From positions 106,678 to 170,677 of the forward strand of contig NZ_CAMLDL010000004.1 of assembly GCF_946478955.1 (NCBI RefSeq): a DNA stretch of 64,000 nucleotides, given 5' to 3'. The translations under genes and the position numbers were made by a program. Shown here one piece after another: positions 1 to 7,514 of the stretch (within the stretch, counting starts at the first letter, position 1; each line of letters starts with the position of its first letter). The notes below the pieces were generated by a model that was given only the letters and a program-made list of their open reading frames with translations, did not search any database and was not told the origin of the DNA. Source of the DNA: an uncultured Sphingomonas sp. (lineage in GTDB: Bacteria > Pseudomonadota > Alphaproteobacteria > Sphingomonadales > Sphingomonadaceae).

Positions 1-2
1 GC

Positions 3-119
3 GGTGAGGTGATGTGGCAGCGCGGCAACCTCGCCGGAATTGAGCTGATGGAGGAAATCGCCTGGTCCTCGCTAATGCCGTGGATCCGCGATACGCACCG
101 CCGCGCGCTCGCCGCCTGA
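3..119 (+). CDS. C-terminal fragment of an unidentified protein
   Basis: The window opens inside a reading frame that runs without a stop for 38 codons and ends with TGA at 117-119. The visible end of the protein contains the stretch EEIAWSSLMPWIRDTHRRA and finishes in RALAA. It ends two bases before the stop of the convergent gene at 122-976. Codon choice is GC-rich at third positions, as in the rest of the window, so it is probably the end of a real gene. The family cannot be recognised from so short a piece. Confidence 0.5.
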   Translation, partial: GEVMWQRGNLAGIELMEEIAWSSLMPWIRDTHRRALAA

Positions 120-121
120 TT

Positions 122-976
122 TTATTTCGCCGGGCGGCAGTCCTTGAACCAGGCGATCGGTTGAATTTCGCGATATTCGTGGAACGTCCCCGTCAGCTTT
201 ACGGTCTTACCGGGCTTTAGCTGCAGGGTGTAAGTGCCGGTGCCCGGCGCCATCAGGCAACTGAGGTCGGTCTTGAACTTCGCGGCGTTGGGAAGGCGGA
301 ACGCTTCGTCCCACGGGTTGGGGATTTTGAAGACCACGTTGAAGGCGTTGCCGTCACGACCGACATAATCGACGATGCCGTCGAGCGTGAACATCTTGCC
401 TTTGTAGCGCAGCGGGATGGTCGCGGCATTGCGTTCGGCGTCCTTGCTGATCTGGTGGGAGAAAGCGAGCGCGCTCATCGCCACCGGCGCGGCAGTGCCG
501 AGATTGCCGCCACTCGCGCCCTTCTTGGCCAGCGCAATGCCTTCCTTTCCGCCGCGAAGCGAGCCGAGGATGGTGCAAAGCTCCGACTTGGCGTCTGCTT
601 CCTTGGTGAACATACCAGCGGGCATCTTCGCCTCGATCGTAACGGTCGCAACGCCGCCTTCGCTGACGGCGTTCACCTCGAACGGGATTTTGCGCGACTT
701 TCCGGTTAGCGGCTGTTCGACCAGCATCGACCCCGCCTCCGGCTCGGCAATGATCACGTCATAGCCTTTGCCGGTCATGATGCCCTTGACCTGGTTGATG
801 GCGTTGGCGCTGCTGAGGTCGCGAACGCTTTGCGTCGCCCGGAATTTCAAGCCGGTGATGCCGTTGCCCGATTTCTGGAAGGTGGAATCGCACGCCGATT
901 GCGCCAAGGCTGGGGCGGCACAAAGCGCAACGAAGGAAAAGCCGACGACAAGCCCTGCTGTATGAACAAATGACAT
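122..976 (-). CDS. Exported hypothetical protein with a C-terminal OB-fold-like region
   Basis: A 284-residue protein with a clear Sec signal peptide (hydrophobic core at about residues 8-22, then ALAQ) and hence probably periplasmic. The mature part has a few cysteines (Cys29, one near position 130, and CxxxxxG/C pairs near the end) that could form disulphides. The last 100 residues (RYKGKMFTLDGIVDYVGRD onward, then KTVKLTGTFHEYRE) look like the beta-rich tRNA_anti-like/OB-fold domain seen in small exported proteins, but this is judged by eye. GGGGGT lies just upstream of the ATG. It is a single-gene unit, convergent with the fragment at the left edge. Function unknown. Confidence 0.75.
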   Translation of the reverse strand: MSFVHTAGLVVGFSFVALCAAPALAQSACDSTFQKSGNGITGLKFRATQSVRDLSSANAINQVKGIMTGKGYDVIIAEPEAGSMLVEQPLTGKSRKIPFEVNAVSEGGVATVTIEAKMPAGMFTKEADAKSELCTILGSLRGGKEGIALAKKGASGGNLGTAAPVAMSALAFSHQISKDAERNAATIPLRYKGKMFTLDGIVDYVGRDGNAFNVVFKIPNPWDEAFRLPNAAKFKTDLSCLMAPGTGTYTLQLKPGKTVKLTGTFHEYREIQPIAWFKDCRPAK

Positions 977-1099
977 GTAACCCCCAGAAACTGCCTAGTG
1001 CCCTACTGACGTAGCACACCATCGTTCGGCAGCAATAGCTGTTCGACAGAATGGGGTTACTTTGTGGAAAGTTGCGACGTTATTGGGTGACCGCACCCG

Positions 1100-1837
1100 C
1101 TACCTGCCGCGCGGCGGCGTTAGGCCGAAGTCGTCGAAGCTGAAGCGGTAGCGGGTTTCGTCGGGGTAGGGCGCGCGGGCGGTCAGGGTGCCGTGGTCGG
1201 AGAAGCTGAACAGCCAGCTGCCCGCGCTGTCGGGGACCGGGGCGGTGAAGGCGGCGGCGTCGAACAGCGCGGCGTTGTGGGTGCCGGGGTCGCGGGCGGA
1301 TTCGTATCGGATCAGCTGGGCGCCGATGGAGCGGGCTTCGGTCGCGAACGCCTGACAGGCGCCATAGTCATTGGGGTCGATCCACCGTTCGCGTTGCGCC
1401 ACAAAGGGCTCTGCGGAGAGGTCGAGTGCGCGCGCCACCTTCACGGGGATGGTGAAGGCCCAATATTCCATGACGCTGCGGGGCAGGCGTGATTGCGGCG
1501 CGGCGGCGTAGAAGCGCATTTGCCAATAGGCGCTTTCGGCGATGGCGGTCGCAAGCTTTTCGGCGCCATAGAAAATGCCGGGGCGTTCGTGGGCGCGGCG
1601 AAACCGGGTGGCACCGGCATAGCCATAGCGGAACGGAGTAGCGAGGAGGTGGTGAAGTCCTTGCGCGGCGGCCGGCAGCGGCGGCTTCGCTTCCTCGATT
1701 AGCGCCTCCAGCACATCCTGTTCGGCAAGGTCGGCGGTCAGCCGCTCGGTCGAACGGCGGTGCTGCGCCTCGACCAGCCGCACGAGGCGGCGGGCGTAGC
1801 GGCGGAAGTTTTCTGTAGTGGGCGGAGGAGAACTCAC
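1100..1837 (-). CDS. RES-domain toxin of a RES/Xre toxin-antitoxin pair
   Basis: A 245-residue RES-family protein. Known RES toxins degrade NAD+ and halt growth. The three signature residues are visible in order: the arginine in ATRFRRAHERPGIFYGAE (about residues 78-80), the glutamate in AIAESAYW (Glu101) and the serine in RYESARDPGTHN (Ser180). About 60 helical residues precede the RES core, as is common in the larger members. It lies 17 bases downstream of its antitoxin on the same strand, the usual antitoxin-first order of this class. All signature residues are intact, so it is likely active. The assignment is firm; the biochemical activity is inferred from the family. Confidence 0.88.
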   Translation of the reverse strand: MSSPPPTTENFRRYARRLVRLVEAQHRRSTERLTADLAEQDVLEALIEEAKPPLPAAAQGLHHLLATPFRYGYAGATRFRRAHERPGIFYGAEKLATAIAESAYWQMRFYAAAPQSRLPRSVMEYWAFTIPVKVARALDLSAEPFVAQRERWIDPNDYGACQAFATEARSIGAQLIRYESARDPGTHNAALFDAAAFTAPVPDSAGSWLFSFSDHGTLTARAPYPDETRYRFSFDDFGLTPPRGR

Positions 1838-1854
1838 GGCGTTTGACTTTGCGG

Positions 1855-2241
1855 CTAGGCCTGGCCGCGGAAATCGTCGACATAATCGGCGACCAGGAAC
1901 AGACCGCGGATAGTGGTGATCAGGTCGATCGGCCGTGCGCCAAGGTCGCTGTTGTCGCTGTTCAGCCAGGCGGTCGCGGCGGAATCATCCCCGCCCATCA
2001 GCGCATCGAGCGAGCGGAACAGGCGGACGAACAGCTGCGCCAGCTCAAACGGCTTGCTGCCCCGTTCCAGCACCCACTTGCCATTGCGAAGCCGCGACAC
2101 GGTCGGCCCGCTGACCCCGATGATCTGGCCCAGCGTTTCATTGCTGATCGACCAAATCGACGCGGCTTTTGCCGTGGCGCGAGACAGGACAACGCCTTCA
2201 TCGGGAAGGACCGAGGGGCGGGCGGCGGTGGTCAGGGACAT
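1855..2241 (-). CDS. Xre/MbcA/ParS-type antitoxin paired with the RES toxin
   Basis: A 128-residue antitoxin. The middle (LGQIIGVSGPTVSRLRNGKW) is a helix-turn-helix of the Xre-like antitoxin type, and the end (ALMGGDDSAATAWLN onward, then TTIRGLFLVADYVDDFRG) is the MbcA/ParS toxin-binding domain. It should neutralise the RES protein and repress the pair. A longer reading from 2289 is possible, but AGGAGA at 2253-2248 sits six bases before the ATG at 2241 and immediately before the ATG at 2247, so 2241 is the best start. No clear operator was seen in the short leader. Confidence 0.85.
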   Translation of the reverse strand: MSLTTAARPSVLPDEGVVLSRATAKAASIWSISNETLGQIIGVSGPTVSRLRNGKWVLERGSKPFELAQLFVRLFRSLDALMGGDDSAATAWLNSDNSDLGARPIDLITTIRGLFLVADYVDDFRGQA

Positions 2242-2310
2242 ATTCATTCTCCTGAACAAATATGTATCATGATATTCAGCAGAATTCAATGTAATCGACG
2301 AGGCGACGCG

Positions 2311-2814
2311 TCAGCGTTTGGTGGCCTGGCCTTGGCCGACATTGGCTTTCATCAATATCTCGCGGGTGCCGGTGCTGGCGGCCGGGTTTGGCGTCCAGTC
2401 AACGCGGGCGGTGGCAGTGAAGGTGGCGAGCGTCACTAGCGCCCCCAGCGCGACGACGGCGGCCATGCGCCCGCGGCGCGTGACGGCTGGCTCATCGTCA
2501 AAGTGGACCGAGTAGCGCGGCGTAAAGGCGTTCAGCGGCGAGGCGGTGCGGCGATGATGCGATTCTTGCGGCGGGTGCTGCCGTGTATGATTGCGCGCGA
2601 CCCAGCGCATCGCGTCATAGTTAGCGCGTTTGGCCGTATCGCGCAGGCAGTCATACGCCTCGTTGATCGCGTGGCAGCGCGCGCCAGCATCCGCATCCTT
2701 GTTCACATCAGGATGATACCGCCGCATGAGCGCGCGATACGCCCGCCGAAGCGCCGCCGCATCGGCATCGGGCGACACCCGGAGCGTCGCATAATAATCT
2801 ACCTGCGCGTCCAT
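2311..2814 (-). CDS. Membrane-anchored J-domain (DnaJ-like) protein
   Basis: A 167-residue protein. Residues 5-65 form a complete J domain with the HPD tripeptide in RRYHPDVNKD, the motif that stimulates DnaK ATPase activity. A basic, His/Arg-rich linker follows, then one hydrophobic segment near residues 115-135 (MAAVVALGALVTLATFTA) that probably anchors it in the inner membrane, leaving a short C-terminal tail. There is no Gly/Phe region and no zinc-finger domain, so it is a class III J protein rather than DnaJ itself. It is divergent from higB, 96 bases away. Client unknown. Confidence 0.85.
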   Translation of the reverse strand: MDAQVDYYATLRVSPDADAAALRRAYRALMRRYHPDVNKDADAGARCHAINEAYDCLRDTAKRANYDAMRWVARNHTRQHPPQESHHRRTASPLNAFTPRYSVHFDDEPAVTRRGRMAAVVALGALVTLATFTATARVDWTPNPAASTGTREILMKANVGQGQATKR

Positions 2815-2861
2815 GGGGGGAGGATAGCTTGAGGAGGCGGCGCAATCAATCCAGAGCCAAT

Positions 2862-2885
2862 GTCAACTGTAACTTGACAGTTGAC
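2862..2885. promoter_or_regulatory. Palindromic operator overlapping the higBA promoter
   Basis: GTCAACTGT (2862-2870) and ACAGTTGAC (2877-2885) are perfect 9-base inverted repeats separated by six bases. The right arm contains a consensus -35 hexamer TTGACA (2874-2879). TACAAA (2897-2902), 17 bases downstream, is a 4/6 match to a -10 hexamer, and the higB ATG follows at 2911. An operator laid over the -35 box fits repression by HigA, the HTH protein of the pair. Confidence 0.75.
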
Positions 2886-2910
2886 GATTCTAGCAATACA
2901 AACCGTATCG

Positions 2911-3189
2911 ATGCAGGTTGAGAATATTCGGCATAAGGCGCTTCGACGACTTGCAACCAAAGATGATCGGCGGATCATGGAGCCAGGACGGCTGACAGAC
3001 ATGCTGGCGTTCATCAAGTCGGCACCTACGTTTGACGATCTCTCGACGCCGCCGAATTTTGGCTTTCATGCATTGACCGGCGACCGTGCCGGGACATTTG
3101 CGATGACCGTGACGAAGAATTGGCGAATGACATTTGTGAAGGTCAACGATTCCGTGATCGCCGACCTCGATCTGGAGGATTACCACTGA
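2911..3189 (+). CDS. higB: HigB-type mRNA interferase toxin
   Basis: A 92-residue RelE/HigB-family toxin, the usual HigB length. It has the family order: an N-terminal IRHKALRRLA strand/helix, then FHALTGDRAGTFAMTV and NWRMTFV, and it ends DLDLEDYH with the C-terminal histidine typical of HigB. Such toxins cut mRNA at the ribosome. An earlier TTG at 2881 is in frame but lies inside the palindromic operator, so ATG 2911 is preferred. Its TGA stop overlaps the ATG of the antitoxin (TGATG), giving the toxin-first order characteristic of higBA. Confidence 0.88.
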   Translation: MQVENIRHKALRRLATKDDRRIMEPGRLTDMLAFIKSAPTFDDLSTPPNFGFHALTGDRAGTFAMTVTKNWRMTFVKVNDSVIADLDLEDYH

Positions 3190-3485
3190 TGGCTATTCAG
3201 TTTCACCCATCGATTTCGGTGCATCCTGGGCCGTGGCTCAAGCGGAATGTTGTCGATCATTACGCGCTGTCGGTGTCCGACGCCGCCGACAAACTCGGCG
3301 TGTCGCGCCAGACGATGAGCAAGCTCTTGAACGGGCATCAGGGCCTCACCGGCGAAATGGCGATCCGCTTTGAAAAAGCGTTCGGGTTGAGTGCTGAGAC
3401 GATGATGCAGATGCAGGCGGCGTATGAGCTGGCGCAGGCACGGTCGCGCGAGGATGAAATTGAGGTGGAGCGGGTGGCGGCTTGA
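3189..3485 (+). CDS. higA: HigA-type antitoxin and autorepressor
   Basis: A 98-residue HTH protein of the HigA/VapI group: opening FHPSISVHPGPWLKRNVVDH, then DAADKLGVSRQTMSKLLNG as the helix-turn-helix and TGEMAIRFEKAFGLSAETM, the standard VapI/HigA continuation. The C-terminal helix EDEIEVERVAA is acidic. The ATG overlaps the higB stop codon, so translation is coupled. It should bind HigB and the palindrome at 2862-2885. Confidence 0.9.
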   Translation: MAIQFHPSISVHPGPWLKRNVVDHYALSVSDAADKLGVSRQTMSKLLNGHQGLTGEMAIRFEKAFGLSAETMMQMQAAYELAQARSREDEIEVERVAA

Positions 3486-3508
3486 GGCACACCATCTGGC
3501 GCATTTAA

Positions 3509-4264
3509 CTAGGCTGAAGCCGGCAAAATTAGCCTTAAATGTCGATGCTCAAACCCTTTGAAATCACGATAGCAGTTTGCCTGTTCCGCATCATCTAGCA
3601 CAATCCGCGCTACAGTTGCTGCGCTCATCAAGCATCGATAGGCATAGAAGGGCTGCTGTTTTGCAAACTGGCCGACAGCGACATCGTCGAATATCGGACT
3701 TAGGTCAAAGCGAGGCGGCGGTCCCGAAACCATACCCATGATTGGGTGCGAGCGCGCGTGTACAAAATCCGAGAAGGTCGAGTGAAGGAGTCGATCATTC
3801 TTGTCGGCATCGCTTGGATTTTCTTGGTCTAGCGCTCGATTTATGAATGCCCTTATCGCTTTGCGTCGATAGGGCGGTCCCACATCGCCGGTTTCTGACC
3901 AGAAATAACTTACATAGGAGTCATGAACGTCGCCCCATTTGCCGGTCACAACTCCGAGTACGATGAACAAAATGTCATCGCAAATTTCGTCCATCATCCG
4001 ATATAAAACGCCAATCTCCTGTAAGCGCCCACTCAACAGAAGTATGTCGGCAGCCTTCACACCAGAAATCTGTCGTGCAAGTTTTTGTATCAGTAACTGA
4101 TCTACTGATTGTTCTGTGAAGCGCCAATTGTAGGTTCCCTCCCATGGCACCACCCTCGCGGGTGCTATTGCATTCTCAATCTTCGAGAAATTGTGCTCAG
4201 CAAGGGCTAAGCCTTCGACCACTGCATCCCGCATAGGATAAGCCTGCAATCGGACGTCAGTCAC
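3509..4264 (-). CDS. Hypothetical protein coupled to uvrD
   Basis: A 251-residue protein with no motif I can assign. It has no signal peptide or clear membrane segment, and a largely helical centre (about residues 50-110). Base composition and codon use are visibly AT-richer than in the neighbours, and it sits next to two toxin-antitoxin modules, which suggests later acquisition. Its GTG start (4264-4262) overlaps the uvrD TGA stop, so it would be translated by coupling; a second in-frame Met is at residue 11. This pattern fits a novel insert behind uvrD. Function unknown. Confidence 0.6.
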   Translation of the reverse strand: MTDVRLQAYPMRDAVVEGLALAEHNFSKIENAIAPARVVPWEGTYNWRFTEQSVDQLLIQKLARQISGVKAADILLLSGRLQEIGVLYRMMDEICDDILFIVLGVVTGKWGDVHDSYVSYFWSETGDVGPPYRRKAIRAFINRALDQENPSDADKNDRLLHSTFSDFVHARSHPIMGMVSGPPPRFDLSPIFDDVAVGQFAKQQPFYAYRCLMSAATVARIVLDDAEQANCYRDFKGFEHRHLRLILPASA

Positions 4265-6729
4265 TCCAAACTCACAAACGTATCTAGGACCCGCTTCCGG
4301 CCCGCCTTCTCAAACTCGATCTCCAGCTTGTTGCCTTCGATTTCCGCGATCGTGCCGTAGCCGAATTTGGTGTGGAAGATGCGTTGGCCTAGCGACAGGT
4401 CGTCGCGGCCTTTGTTGCCCAGGCTGATGGCGGAGGCGCGGGATTCTGTGGGGGTACGGGCGGCGGTGGGCCCCCTCCACCGGGTTTCACCCGGTCGCGC
4501 ACTGTGCTGGCCTGCCCCCGGCAGGCCATGCTCGCGCGCTCCCCGGTCCGGGGAGGAACTAGCGCGCTGCCAGCCCGGGCCTCTTGTGCTCGCGCGGTCG
4601 CTTCGGGCGGCGGCGAGGTGGGCGAAGGGGTCGGTGTGTTCGCTCCATTGGGCGCGCCACAGGCTTTCGCCGCCGGTCATGGTGGTTTCGGTTTCGATAT
4701 GCTCGTCCGGCAATTCACCGACGAAGCGGCTGGGGATGCTGCTGGTCCATTGGCCGTAGATGCGGCGGTTGGCGGCGTGGAGGATGGTTGCCAGTTCGCG
4801 CGCGCGGGTGATGGCGACATAGGCGAGGCGGCGTTCCTCCTCCAGGCTGGCGAGGCCGCCTTCGTCCATTGCCCGCTGTGACGGGAACACGCCTTCTTCC
4901 CAGCCCGCCAGGAACACGACGGGGAATTCCAGGCCCTTGGCGGCGTGGATGGTCATGATGGTGACCTTGGGCTCGTCGCTGCGCTGATCATTGTCCATGA
5001 CGAGGGAGACATGTTCGAGGAATTCGCCGAGCGAGTCATATTCCTCCATCGCGCGGGCGAGTTCGGCGAGGTTTTCGAGGCGGCCGGCGGATTCCGCGCT
5101 GCGTTCCGCCTGAAGCATAGCAGTGTAGCCGGATTCGTCGAGGACGATGCGGGCGAGTTCGGCGTGGGTGATTCCGCCGGAAGGGCCCCCTCCGTCGGCT
5201 GGCGCCGCCACCTCCCCCGGAAAGCCGGGGGAGGGGATTTTACCGGCCATGGTGCGCCATCTGCCGATTTCGGTGATGAAACGGGCGAGGCTGTTGCGGG
5301 CGGCGGGGCGGAGTTCGTCGGTGCCCACGATCTGCGTGGCGGCGAGGAGCAAAGGCTGGCCGGTGCGGCGGGCGAAGTCGTGGATGGTGGCGAGCGCCTT
5401 GTCGCCGAGGCCGCGCTTGGGCTGATTGACGATGCGCTCGAACGCGAGGTCGTCGGCGGGCTGCGCGATCAGGCGGAGATAGGCGAGCGCGTCGCGGATT
5501 TCGGCGCGCTCGTAGAAGCGGAAGCCGCCGACGATCTGATAAGCGAGGCCGATGGAGATGAAGCGCTCTTCGAACTCGCGAGTCTGGAACTGGGCGCGGA
5601 CGAGGATGGCGACGTCGGAGAGCGAGCCGCCGCGCCGGACGTGAGTCTCGATCTCCTCACCGACGCGGCGGGCTTCTTCAGGGCCGTCCCACACGCCGAT
5701 GACCTTGACCTTCTCGCCTGTGTCGACCTCGGTCCACAGCTCCTTGCCCAATCGCCCGCTGTTGTTGGCGATCAGGCCGCCGGCGGCGGCGAGAATGTGC
5801 GGGGTGCTGCGGTAATTCTGTTCGAGGCGGATGACCTTGGCGCCGGGAAAGTCCTTCTCGAAGCGCAGGATGTTGGCGACCTCCGCCCCGCGCCAACTGT
5901 AGATCGACTGGTCATCGTCGCCGACCACGCAGATGTTTCGGCGCGGCTCGGCAAGCAGGCGCAGCCATTCATACTGCGATGCGTTGGTATCCTGATATTC
6001 GTCGACGAGGATGTAGCGGAAGCGCTCGCGATATTGCTCGAGCACGTCCGGGTGCGCCTTGAAGATGGTCAGCATGTGCAGCAGCAGGTCGCCGAAGTCG
6101 CAGGCATTGAGGGTGCGCAGCCGGTCCTGATAGGCGGCGTATAACTCTTTACCCCGGCCATTGGCGAAGGCCTCGCTCTCCCCCGCGTCGATGTGCTTTG
6201 GGGTCCAGCCGCGGTTTTTCCACCGGTCGATCAGCTGCGCCAGTTGCCGGGCAGGCCAGCGTTTCTCGTCTAGGTCGGCGGCGGCGATCAGCTGTTTCAG
6301 CACGCGCAGCTGATCATCGGTGTCGAGGATGGTGAAGTTCGATTGCAGGCCGACCAGTTCGGCGTGGCTCCGCAGCATCTTGGCCGCGACTGAGTGGAAG
6401 GTACCGAGCCACGGCATCCCTTCGACCGCGCCGCCGGTGATCTGTGCGACCCGCTCCTTCATCTCCCGCGCCGCCTTGTTGGTGAAAGTGACGGCGAGGA
6501 TCTGGCTGGGCCAGGCGAGCCGCGTCGCCATCAAATGGGCAAGCCGGGCGGTGAGCGCAGCGGTCTTGCCCGTGCCCGCACCGGCCAGCATCAGCACCGG
6601 GCCTTCAGTGGTCAGGACTGCGTCGCGCTGCGGCGGGTTCAGACCCTTTATATAGGCGGGATCGGGAGTCAGGGCAGGGGATTCGGGCACAGCGAACAGG
6701 TAGGGAACATGGGCCCGCTGGGCAAGCAT
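4261..6729 (-). CDS. uvrD: UvrD/PcrA-type superfamily 1 DNA helicase
   Basis: An 822-residue 3'-5' DNA helicase of the UvrD/PcrA/Rep family for nucleotide-excision and mismatch repair and for clearing stalled forks. Walker A GAGTGKT is at residues 50-56. DEYQDTNASQYEW (motif II), GDDDQSIYSWRGA (III), LEQNYRS (IV), TIHAAKGLEF (V) and AYVAITRARE (VI) follow in order. The last 60 residues (QRIFHTKFGYGTIAEIE) are the PcrA/UvrD Tudor-like RNA-polymerase-binding domain. Two Pro/Gly/Ser-rich segments, at about residues 497-516 and 710-753, are encoded by palindromic repeats (listed separately) and are not part of the usual family sequence. The helicase motifs are unaffected. Confidence 0.95.
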   Translation of the reverse strand: MLAQRAHVPYLFAVPESPALTPDPAYIKGLNPPQRDAVLTTEGPVLMLAGAGTGKTAALTARLAHLMATRLAWPSQILAVTFTNKAAREMKERVAQITGGAVEGMPWLGTFHSVAAKMLRSHAELVGLQSNFTILDTDDQLRVLKQLIAAADLDEKRWPARQLAQLIDRWKNRGWTPKHIDAGESEAFANGRGKELYAAYQDRLRTLNACDFGDLLLHMLTIFKAHPDVLEQYRERFRYILVDEYQDTNASQYEWLRLLAEPRRNICVVGDDDQSIYSWRGAEVANILRFEKDFPGAKVIRLEQNYRSTPHILAAAGGLIANNSGRLGKELWTEVDTGEKVKVIGVWDGPEEARRVGEEIETHVRRGGSLSDVAILVRAQFQTREFEERFISIGLAYQIVGGFRFYERAEIRDALAYLRLIAQPADDLAFERIVNQPKRGLGDKALATIHDFARRTGQPLLLAATQIVGTDELRPAARNSLARFITEIGRWRTMAGKIPSPGFPGEVAAPADGGGPSGGITHAELARIVLDESGYTAMLQAERSAESAGRLENLAELARAMEEYDSLGEFLEHVSLVMDNDQRSDEPKVTIMTIHAAKGLEFPVVFLAGWEEGVFPSQRAMDEGGLASLEEERRLAYVAITRARELATILHAANRRIYGQWTSSIPSRFVGELPDEHIETETTMTGGESLWRAQWSEHTDPFAHLAAARSDRASTRGPGWQRASSSPDRGAREHGLPGAGQHSARPGETRWRGPTAARTPTESRASAISLGNKGRDDLSLGQRIFHTKFGYGTIAEIEGNKLEIEFEKAGRKRVLDTFVSLE
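4470..4600. repeat. Palindromic repeat cluster inside uvrD (C-terminal linker)
   Basis: Three perfect hairpins lie side by side: ACCGGGT/ACCCGGT (4479-4485, 4489-4495), TGGCCTGCC/GGCAGGCCA (4508-4516, 4520-4528) and CTCCCCGG/CCGGGGAG (4539-4546, 4548-4555). They fall in the linker before the Tudor-like domain of UvrD and are translated as low-complexity Arg/Gly/Pro/Ser sequence. The frame stays open, so the insertion is tolerated. The composition resembles intergenic palindromic repeats common in sphingomonads (recalled, not searched). Confidence 0.6.
5183..5237. repeat. Palindromic repeat insertion inside uvrD (2B domain region)
   Basis: CCTCCCCCGG (5211-5220) and CCGGGGGAGG (5225-5234) form a perfect 10-bp stem with a four-base loop, preceded by GGGCCCCCTCC. 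On the coding strand it reads as a short Pro/Gly-rich insert at about residues 497-516 of UvrD. The same style of GC-rich hairpin is typically intergenic; here it sits in frame inside a helicase domain. Confidence 0.6.
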
Positions 6730-6918
6730 TGTGGCATGGGCGACACGCAGATCGCTATCCGCTCTAATGACGCTTTCGTAAGCGTTAGATTGCGTATAGC
6801 ATCACCGAACTTGCGTAATGGTCGTGACCGGGGCTCGGATTGCATGGCGTACGGCGGGGAGCATTCCCGCGGAGGCCGCGCTGATCCGGTTGCACGCAAG
6901 AGAAGGGGTAAATGCGAA

Positions 6919-7314
6919 ATGCGATCCGGTGGGTGCCATTGCGGCGCGGTACGGTATGAAATGAAGGGCGAGCCCGCTTACAAGGCGATCTGCCATTGCA
7001 ACGACTGCCGCCGGACGGCGGGTGCGCCCATGGTCGGATGGGCGATGGTGGGCCAGGGCCAGCTGAAAATCGAAGGCAAGCTGAAAATCTATCACAGCTC
7101 GCCGCTCGGCCGACGCCATTTCTGCCCCGAATGCGGCACCGGCCTGTTTTACACAAACGCAGTCGTTTTCCCCGACATGGTCGATGTGCAGATTGCGACG
7201 CTCGATAATCCGGATGAGATGGTTCCGGAAATTCAGTTGCAGGTGGCGGAACGGCTCGACTGGATGAAGTCGTTGGCCACGATGCCGGAATTTGATCGCT
7301 ACGTCACCAGCTGA
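6919..7314 (+). CDS. GFA/CENP-V family zinc-binding protein
   Basis: A 131-residue single-domain protein of the GFA family (glutathione-dependent formaldehyde-activating enzyme/CENP-V fold). The zinc ligands are all present: CHCGAVRY near the N-terminus, CHCNDCRR, and FCPECGTGLF in the second half. Family members are often assigned to glutathione-formaldehyde metabolism, but many have unknown substrates. The ATG at 6919 follows AAGGGG, and the conserved fold begins two residues later (GGCHCGAV), which supports this start. It is divergent from uvrD, with 190 bases between. Confidence 0.85.
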   Translation: MRSGGCHCGAVRYEMKGEPAYKAICHCNDCRRTAGAPMVGWAMVGQGQLKIEGKLKIYHSSPLGRRHFCPECGTGLFYTNAVVFPDMVDVQIATLDNPDEMVPEIQLQVAERLDWMKSLATMPEFDRYVTS

Positions 7315-7451
7315 TCCGCGCCCGGCGCGCGCGCTATTCCTTCTGTTGAAAATCACGGGGCGCCTGCTATTCGGGCGCCGCGAATCGCAATGTTGGGTGG
7401 AATCCCGATGCATGCCTGTCGATGAACCGACACTTTTCCGCGATATCCCCG

Positions 7452-7506
7452 TTATCCACAGGCAAAGACTCGATTTTTTTCCTTTCCCGACTCACCAAAT
7501 CGAGTC
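7452..7506. promoter_or_regulatory. DnaA-box plus clustered GANTC region upstream of the long RNA candidate
   Basis: TTATCCACA (7452-7460) is a perfect E. coli-type DnaA box. Three GANTC sites, the target of the CcrM cell-cycle methyltransferase in alphaproteobacteria, follow at 7467-7471, 7489-7493 and 7502-7506. GACTCGATTT (7467-7476) and AAATCGAGTC (7497-7506) are perfect 10-base inverted repeats. This is dense for a pentamer that is rare in such genomes and suggests replication- or methylation-linked control of the downstream transcript. Confidence 0.5.
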
Positions 7507-7514
7507 ATCAATAC

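Noticed and set aside
4945..6144. 399-residue open frame on the plus strand opposite uvrD
   Set aside because: It is the complement of the helicase gene, has repetitive Ala/Gly/Glu/Asp composition produced by GC-rich codon mirroring, and carries no motif or ribosome-binding site.
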